From Mycocentrospora acerina (taxonomy: Eukaryota > Ascomycota > Dothideomycetes > Pleosporales), in contig JAKUHH010000394.1 in assembly GCA_022701365.1 (NCBI GenBank), positions 62,648 to 126,647 on the forward strand: a stretch of 64,000 nt of DNA. The letters run 5' to 3'. Positions 56,792 through 64,000 of the stretch are shown here, in pieces. The notes beneath the pieces were generated by a model that did not search any database, was not told the origin of the DNA, and saw nothing but the letters and a program-made list of their open reading frames with translations. Position numbers and translations under genes: made by a program. The first letter of the stretch is position 1, and every line of letters begins with the position of its first letter.

Positions 56792-59700
56792 ATGGATCAG
56801 GTAAGCTTGCAGGCGAGCCGCTCACCACCACGGCGCTAACACAACGGCCACGCAGCTCGGAAGCGACATGCTCGTCGACCAGGACTTTGAGGAAAAGCAG
56901 GACGTGGCCATCATCACCCCCGAGCCCTCAGACGACCAGATGGACGAGATCGAGGGCGAGCCCGAGCCCCGCGCCGACGAGTATGAGGCCTTCCTGAAGA
57001 AGCATCTGCCCGAGCTGGTCGACCAGGAGACTGAGGCAGAAGCACACCACACGTGGGACATCCGGACGTGGCGGACCATGACAAAGCGCGAACAGGGCCC
57101 TGTCTTTGAGTGCGGTGGACACCCCTGGCGCGTCTTGTTCTTCCCATATGGCAATAATGTCGACTTTGCTTCCTTCTACCTGGAGCAGGCCTATGGTGAC
57201 AAGATACCCGACGACTGGTATGCCTGCGTCCAGTTCATGCTCGTGCTCTGGAACCCCAAAGACCCATCCATGTACATCACACATACCGCGAACCACCGCT
57301 TCACCGCCGAGGAGGGCGACTGGGGCTTTACCAGGTTCGCCGAACTCCGGAAGCTCTTCGCAAATTCATGGGAAGGTCGAGGGCGACCAATGGTCGAGGA
57401 TGACTCTGCCAACGTCACAGCCTACATCCGCGTGCTGAAGGACCCAACAGGTGTGCTGTGGCACAACTTTATAAAGTGAGCCGTCTCCATCGTCCCACTT
57501 CTACCACACACTTTCTGACGCAGGTGACAGTTACGATTCTAAAAAGGAGACGGGCATGGTCGGCTTGAAGAACCAGGGCGCCACATGCTACCTGAATTCC
57601 CTGCTTCAGTCATTGTACTTTACCAACGCCTTCCGCCAAGTACGTCGTTTGTCATCATTTGCAGTCCAAAAACTAATCAGCTTGCCAGGCTGTCTACCAA
57701 ATCCCTACCACCGAGGATCCTGATCAGCTAAACAGCGCCTTTTCCTTACAACGACTTTTCTACATGCTCCAGACGTCCCCCCATTCTGTTTCGACAACAG
57801 ACCTGACGCACTCATTTGGGTGGTCATCCAAGGAGATTTTTGAACAGCAGGACGTGCAGGAGCTGTCGCGTGTGCTCATGGACAAGCTGGATGAGAAGAT
57901 GAAAGGCACAGAGGCCGAGGGCGCGTTGACAAACATGTTTGTTGGAAAGATGAAGACATATATTTCCTGCATGAACGTCGATTACGAGTCTTCTAGGATT
58001 GAGGATTTCTGGGATATCCAACTCAACGTTCGCGGGAACGAAAATTTGGACGAGAGCTTCAAGGATTACGTCCAGGTCGAAACCATGGATGGCGAGAACA
58101 AGTACTTTGCAGAAGGATTTGGTCTCCAGGATGCCAAGAAAGGTGTCATTTTTGAAAGCTTTCCCCCAGTCCTTCACCTCCAACTGAAACGCTTTGAATA
58201 CGATTTCCAACGCGACGCCATGATGAAAGTCAACGACCGATACGAGTTTCCTGAAGTGTTCGACGCCTCGCCGTACCTCTCCGATGCAGCTGATCGCTCC
58301 GAGCCTTGGATTTACCACTTGCATGGCGTATTGGTGCACAGTGGTGATCTCAATGCGGGACATTATTATGCTTTCCTCAAACCCACTCGGGACGGACACT
58401 ACTACAAGTTTGACGACGATCGCGTAACGCGTGCGACACTTCGCGAGGCTTTAGAAGAGAACTTTGGCGGCGACTACGCGCAAGCTAACGGGAACGCTGC
58501 TCAGCGGAACCCATACACTCGCACATGGTCTTCGAAGCGCTCTATGAGTGCCTACATGCTGGTCTACATTAGGGAAAGTCGACTTGATTCAGTTCTCATG
58601 ACGGGAAAGACCGTGGATCCGCCCAAGCATCTTGCGGAGAGAGTCGCAGAAGAAAGGGCGATACTTGAGCGTCGAAAGAAGGAACGTGAGGAAGCACACT
58701 TGTACATGGATGTTGCGGTAGCATCGGATAACAACTTCAAACTCTACCAAGGATTTGACATCGTGCCCTGGAAAGGCGATTCGGAGGGCGAGGGCAACCC
58801 CAAAGTCTACAAAGTACTTCGCGCCATGACCATGGCTGAATTCGCCAAAATCATCGGCGAGGACATTGAAGTTGACGCGGACATGCTGCGACCGTGGTCC
58901 ATGGTCAACCGCCAAAATGGCACCGTTCGCCCCGATACTGTACTCGACTTTCCCGATATGACCATGGAAGAAGCTGCTAGCAAACACAGCACGAAGCAAG
59001 CACAGTTTAGACTATGGATAGAAAAGGCTGAGAAGCGCGATGAAAACGGCGTACCAGTTTTTGGAGATAAGCTGGTTGATCTGAAGAACGTGCAAGCCAA
59101 CAGGCCAATCATGATCTTCCTAAAACATTTCGACGCCAAAGTACAGAGTTTGTACGGTATCAGCACGTTTTATGCTGCTATTCAAGACAAAGTATCTGAC
59201 TTGAGTCCCATAATCAACAAGATCATGGGCTGGCCTGCTGGAACACAAATCAAGCTCTCGGAGGAGATTAAGCAAAACATGATCGAAGCCATGAAGCCCA
59301 AGTCTACCTTGGCAGCATCGGAAATTCAAGACGGCGACATCATCACAGTTCAACGGGTACCGAGCGACAAAGAAGTGGAACTACTGAAAGCGTCCGGAGG
59401 CTATGTTGAAGCCAAGGAATTCTACGACTACCTGCTCAACAGAATCAATGTCGAGTTTGTACCAAAATTGGCAGATGCGACGGAGCTGCCTACATTCTCA
59501 TTGACATTGAGCAAAAAAATGGCATACGATCAGTTCGCTACAAAGGTGGCCGAGCATCTCAAGGTCGACGCTACTCACATTCGGTTCAGCACTGTCAACT
59601 CCGCAGGAAAACCAAAACAGGTTGTTAAGTACAACCCGAACGCGACGTTGAACAACATTTTGATTCCTGGCCCTTACAACTACTCAAATAGTGCAGCGCA

Positions 59701-60452
59701 GCGACCAGACGCTTTGTTCTACGAAGTTCTGGAAATGAGCTTGAAAGAATTGGAAACGAGGAAACCGGTCAAGGTGACATGGTTGCCAGATGGTCTCAGC
59801 AAAGAGGAGGAGCACACACTGATGGTGCCTAAGAATGCCCAAGTGTCGGACCTCTTGGAAGCGCTGCAGAAGAAGGCCAACATTAGCGACGAGGTGATGG
59901 CCAAGGTCCATGCGTACGAGACGCACTCTCACAAGTTCCACAAAGTGCTACCATTGGATCATTCGATTCTGAATCTTTACGACTATGCACAGATCTACGC
60001 AGCCCCTCTGCAAGAGGAAGATTCGTCAAGAATTATCACGGTATTCCACTTTGACAAAGAGCCTGGGAAAGCACACGGCATTCCCTTCCAGTTCGCCTTG
60101 AAAGAGGTAAGATGTCCAGAAACGAATGACCTAACAAACACGTGCTGACATTTCACAGGATGAGCCATTTTCTGAGACCAAGAAGCGCCTTTCGGACTTT
60201 ACAAAGATCAAGGGCAAACAGCTTGACAAGATCAAGTTTGTCCTAGTCAGCAAACCCCAGTACTCACGACCAGAAACCATCGATGACGGTAAGCAGACCT
60301 TTCTCCCCACGCATCTATGCAATTCTAACAACTTTGTAGAAGAAGTTTTGTGGGACATTGTAGGGCCACGTGATGATATTGCTCTTGGCCTCGATCACCC
60401 GAACAAGACGCGAAGTTTCTGGGGCAAGACGGATTCCATCTTCATTCGATGA
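56792..60452 (+). CDS. UBP15: Ubiquitin C-terminal hydrolase, USP7/Ubp15 type
   Basis: Six exons: 56792-56800, 56856-57475, 57531-57639, 57689-60106, 60159-60288 and 60340-60452; 1,132 residues, the usual size for Ubp15/Ubp21. The first coding exon is only ATGGATCAG. A MATH/TRAF domain (about 60-205, HTWDIRTWRTMTKREQGPVF cut here as HTWDIRTWRTMTK and WRVLFFPYGN) precedes the USP catalytic domain: C229 in NQGATCYLNS and H471 in NAGHYYAF. The C-terminal half carries the USP7 ubiquitin-like domains (FDIVPWKGDSEG onward). It removes ubiquitin from proteins and is linked in yeast to cell cycle entry and peroxisomal and endocytic targets. Confidence 0.96.
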
Positions 60453-61019
60453 AGAGCGAGTGCTACATTGTAGGATATACAGACTGGTAAGCCGGCGATT
60501 GATTGTTGATTTGGACGTGTCGTGCAACGTACGGGGCGTTGAGTTGTTTTGCCTCGTCAGGTTGGTGTTGGTAAAGGCAGTGTAGATGCCTTTTTCGCAT
60601 TCAAGTGGCGCAATGGAACAGGTACTGAGGATGGGGCATGTGAGGAGGAGAAGAGCGTGCTCTCGTATGCATAGCGTGGGAGTCGGGTAGACGCGTGCCG
60701 GCTTGGGTTCAAGAATCGATGGCGAATATGTGTAGGCTAGCGTTCTGGCTTGTCTGGGAAAAACGTAGAGGATGACGTGTTGGTATACGCAACATGCATC
60801 ATTCTTAGAATAAGTAAAAAGGGTTTCACGTAGATTTACAACTTGGCGATGGACGCAGAGTGATTCTCTCCCATTGGACAATCCTTCCCCGCGCTTTCTA
60901 CTTCGCATCCCTGAGTCGGCGAAACAAACCGCCGACACCGCGTTATCGACAGCTGTTACCAAACAGGACAGTTCAGTGGAACTCTCCTCGCGCAGCCAAC
61001 ACTCTCCACCACCACCACG
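60453..61019. other. Intergenic region (3' of UBP15, promoter of p24 gene)
   Basis: 567 bp; no gene and no TATA box recognised. Confidence 0.5.
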
Positions 61020-61866
61020 ATGCGGTCCCTCCTCACAGTCGCCACTGCGCTGCTCGCCTATGGCACCGCCGTCTGCGCCACCGCGCTGACTTACAAACTT
61101 GAAGCCCACGAGAAGGCCTGTTTCTTTGCGCAAGTCGACAACAAGGGAACCAAAGTCGCCTTTTACTTCGCCGTGCAAAGCGGAGGCAGCTTCGACGTCG
61201 ACTACAGTGTTGTGGGGCCTTCGTCGCATGTCGCGGGATCGACAGACACGCAGGCTTCCGAGCGGGTTATCCTGGATGGAACCAAGGAGAGACAGGGCGA
61301 CTTTGTGTTTACTGCCAACGAGGTGGGCGAGTATCGCTTCTGCTTCAACAATGAGATGAGCACTTTTGCAGAGAAGATGGTCGACTTTGAGATTGCTGTA
61401 TGTTGTCCTTTCCCCCCGTCGACACTTGTGTTTCTCCTGCTCTACTCACTGCAGTCGATTGTCATTGCTAACTCTCCTCAGGTCGAGAACGAAGCTCCCC
61501 GCGCCGCAATCCCCTCCAAGCAAGGCTCCTCCCCCGAGCAAACCTCTGTCCTTGAGGAATCCATCCTCAAGCTCTCCGCCCAACTGTCGACCATCTCCCG
61601 TAACCAGAAGTACTTCCGCACGCGCGAGAACCGCAACTTCAGCACGGTCAAGAGCACCGAGAAGCGCATCTTCAACTTTTCGCTCATGGAGAGTGGGCTT
61701 ATGATCACCATGGCCGGGCTGCAGGTCTTCATTGTGCGATTCTTTTTCCAGGGCGCAAGGAAAGGTATATTATGATCCCTTCTAATGGCATAGTTGTGTT
61801 GGTGAGTTGGTGGAAGAGGGGTTATTTGGTGGGATGTGCGCTGATCTTTGGCTAGGATATGTATGA
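61020..61866 (+). CDS. p24 family cargo receptor (emp24/gp25L/p24, Erp type)
   Basis: Three exons: 61020-61397, 61482-61764 and 61856-61866; introns of 84 and 91 bp; 223 residues. A signal peptide (about 1-20) is followed by the GOLD domain with paired cysteines (KACFFAQV and YRFCFNN), a coiled coil (about 145-180), one transmembrane helix (LMESGLMITMAGLQVFIV) and a short cytosolic tail FFQGARKGYV. The last exon, 11 bases long, adds the second half of the Gly codon, Tyr, Val and the stop; without splicing the tail would read KGIL. The terminal Tyr-Val and the Phe-Phe pair are COPII sorting signals in this family. It cycles between ER and Golgi in COPI/COPII vesicles; it resembles the yeast Erp proteins. 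Confidence 0.93.
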
Positions 61867-62441
61867 GTGATGGTCCTGGCGTAACAATTGCGGGGAAGAT
61901 TGGAGAACAAGGAAGAAGTTGGGAGAGGAGATGGGGTCCTGCATTCTGGGTTACTTTGGCGGGCGCTATCGGATTGTGAGCGCTGTACCATTACCATGGT
62001 TTCGTTATGGCATTTTAGGGAAAAGACCGGCTCGGGGAATAGAGAACATTTCACATGAGACAATCTGTTTGTGCGTGAATGCTCCTTTGCTATATATACC
62101 TTTCACACCAACATGGAGGTCCATGAGTTCTGAAACTCACCACACTGAAATATACCATTGCCCAAATAAAAGCACTTCCTTTTCTACAAAGTGAAGGTAT
62201 GCACTCGAACGACAATCACGGGTAGGTATTGCATCACACTACACACTACACACAGCACAGAACACAGAACACAGAACACACTTCTTCTCTCCTTCCATTC
62301 TAAACCCCTTCGTCATCCAAAATAATTTTGTTAATAATACATCATCTCCGTACTTCTATCCCATCTTTATTTTTTTTAATCCACTTCTTCTTTCTCCTCT
62401 CCTCTCCCTTCCAAAAAAAAAGAGAATTAGTCCAAGACTTA

Positions 62442-62442
<1 letters not shown>
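61867..62442. other. Intergenic region 3' of the p24 gene
   Basis: No gene is seen; an (acac)n/(agaacac)n run near 62240-62280 precedes the trinucleotide repeat. Confidence 0.5.

Positions 62443-62513
<71 letters not shown>
62443..62513. repeat. (ACT)n microsatellite, about 23-24 units
   Basis: An uninterrupted ACT trinucleotide run of about 71 bp, flanked by CT-rich and A-rich sequence. It is not in a gene. Confidence 0.95.
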
Positions 62514-62603
62514 AACAATTACTACATTTTTACACTTTAGAATTTTTACATTCCCCCCTCGTCATACAGTCCTAGCCCCACTTCACCAGTAACAGTATAA
62601 TTC

Positions 62604-62657
62604 TCTTTTCTTTTCTCTTTTCTCTTTTCTCTTTTTTCTTTCTTCTTCTTTTTTTTG
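62604..62657. repeat. Polypyrimidine (TTTTCTC)n tract
   Basis: Repeated TTTTCTC/TTTCTTC units make about 50 bp of pure pyrimidine on the plus strand. Confidence 0.8.
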
Positions 62658-62908
62658 TTAAATCGATGAGGGGGAATAGACGCACTTACTTGTTCATTTG
62701 TTCACTTGTACACTGACTGACTAACTCTAAGATGGATGGCATCGCCGTGCGTGGGTGGTATTGTGGGATGGGCATTGATGTGCTGTTCATGGTCCAGGCG
62801 GTATTATGGGGGGGTGTTTTGTATGTGGGGGAGGGGGGGCGTTGCGGCTGTGGCGTTTTTGTGGAGTGGGGGTGGGGGGTGAGTAGTTTGTTTTGTGTGG
62901 CGGATGCG

Positions 62909-62946
62909 GATGGGGATGGGGATGGGGATGGGGATGGGGATGGGGG
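62909..62946. repeat. (GGGGAT)n hexanucleotide repeat
   Basis: Five to six tandem GGGGAT units in a G-rich region; four or more G-runs in a row could fold as a G-quadruplex on the plus strand. Confidence 0.85.
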
Positions 62947-64000
62947 AGGTTGGAGAAGTGGGGGTGAGTGAGTGGGGGTAGGATGGTTGCAGGAAGGAGT
63001 AGTAGTTTGTCTTTATATTCTCTGTTATTTCTACTGGGTGATTGCATATTTTTTTGTGTTGTCTTTTGGGTGAAAGTGGAGTTTTGCAGATTCGTGGTTG
63101 GTGATTTTGTCGGTTTTGGAAGGATGATGATGATGATGGGTGTGAGGCGGGAGAGAATGATTGGGAAAAAGGTTACGAGTATTGATGTCAAGCAGTTCTT
63201 CGTCTTGAGGGCGTGCGGAAAGAGGGGAGATAAGAGTAGACTGTGGGAGAAAAGAAAATGCTACTTGGACAAAATATACAGCAATATTGGTAATTGCTAG
63301 ACGATGCTCCAAGTCGACTGTCACGCAATGTCACCTTCGATCTGGAGGATATGGTCATACATGTACAGATGTAAACGTGCACCTCATCTGCAGGTCTAAC
63401 GTAAGACCACACTCCAACCACAGCATACACGTATATATTTCCTTCCAGTTGATTGCCTGCAGCTGACAAGATGTTGGCGATTGTAGTCGCGAGTGGCAAA
63501 CAGTGTTTTAGTGGACACGGTGAAGCCGTGAAACAGCATTCTAGATGACGTTAGATCTTTGAGAAGTAATCTCTAGGTGACGACTCTCTACTTACAAACA
63601 TTGTTACTCACAATCAGTCACAAGTGCAAGTAGAAAGGATGATATTCACCAACACCTACACACGCTGTAGAGTACATAAAGTCATTGTAAGCCATGTGTT
63701 GCTTCGTATTTTGCTATACTATAAACTTTTGCTTTGCTTTGAACGCCTTGTTTGGCGTTGGGCACTGAAGAAGAAAAAGAAGGTGCAGGTGAGCAGTGTA
63801 GAGACCAACTCGGTCGACTCATTCATCGTAGAAGGAGCTATGCACGCCGAATCCACTTACAAAAAGTGAGAGCAAGCATTGAATCAAAAAAAACCGAATA
63901 CTGAAGACGAGGAAACGAAAATGCTAGTTCATCAAATTGTCATGGCATAGCACAAACACTGTCAAGTCTATGATGCAGTATGGAAAAACAAGCCCATTAC
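62947..64000. other. Window end without recognised gene
   Basis: The last 1,054 bp contain only short, motif-free frames. A gene may begin beyond the window. Confidence 0.45.

Noticed and set aside
55836..56804. Long plus-strand open frame (322 codons) over the PDK first exons and promoter
   Set aside because: GC-rich shadow: it overlaps spliced PDK exons and the divergent promoter and carries no motif; the spliced PDK model explains the region.
62328..62540. Open frame encoding a long poly-Tyr run
   Set aside because: Translation of the (ACT) microsatellite.
62787..63191. Minus-strand frame with His-Pro repeats
   Set aside because: Translation of the GGGGAT repeat; no start context or motif.

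Overview
The window is nuclear DNA of a filamentous ascomycete. The evidence is intron-rich genes with short introns (about 45-230 bp, most with a CTAAC/CTGAC-type branch site close to the acceptor), compact divergent promoters, fungal protein families throughout and many secreted carbohydrate-active enzymes. The protein set is typical of Dothideomycetes, probably Pleosporales; that placement is inference from protein style, not a database search. I rebuilt exon structures by hand. For every multi-exon gene the splice phases and total coding lengths agree (all multiples of three).

Layout. 0-10 kb: tail of an acidic protein cut by the window edge, an AIG2/GGCT-fold gene divergent from a PQ-loop membrane protein, then three secreted hydrolase-type genes (M14 carboxypeptidase, BNR-4 protein, GH32 fructosidase). 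10-26 kb is mostly housekeeping: farnesyl-diphosphate synthase (ERG20) divergent from the APC/C subunit CDC23, a PhyH-type dioxygenase, a PHO89-type phosphate transporter, MCM5, and a bZIP regulator with Hap4-binding and cysteine-rich motifs resembling HapX. 26-36 kb: a tRNA-Ser(GCT), a small cysteine-rich secreted protein, an uncharacterised coiled-coil protein and a three-PAN-module copper radical oxidase (AA5). 36-41 kb: APC/C subunit CDC16, splicing factor YJU2 and a GH43 enzyme. 41-51 kb is the most accessory part: a tandem pair of paralogous secreted proteins of no family I recognise, an SDR, an AT-rich island that looks degraded (RIP-like) next to a broken F-box gene, and a D-arabinitol/sorbitol-type dehydrogenase cut into eight exons. 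51-64 kb: a large unrecognised protein, a mitochondrial pyruvate dehydrogenase kinase divergent from a USP7/Ubp15 deubiquitinase, a p24 cargo receptor, and a gene-poor microsatellite-rich end.

Functional themes. Secreted GH32, GH43, BNR-4, AA5 and M14 proteins fit a plant- or litter-associated life. CDC23, CDC16, MCM5 and a USP7-type enzyme are core cell-cycle functions; I see no sign they form a regulated cluster. No operons, CRISPR arrays, insertion sequences or viral genes were seen. The best candidates for something undescribed are the tandem paralogue pair (41.3-44.6 kb), the unrecognised 733-residue protein (51.8-54.3 kb) and the small secreted protein (27.8-28.0 kb).
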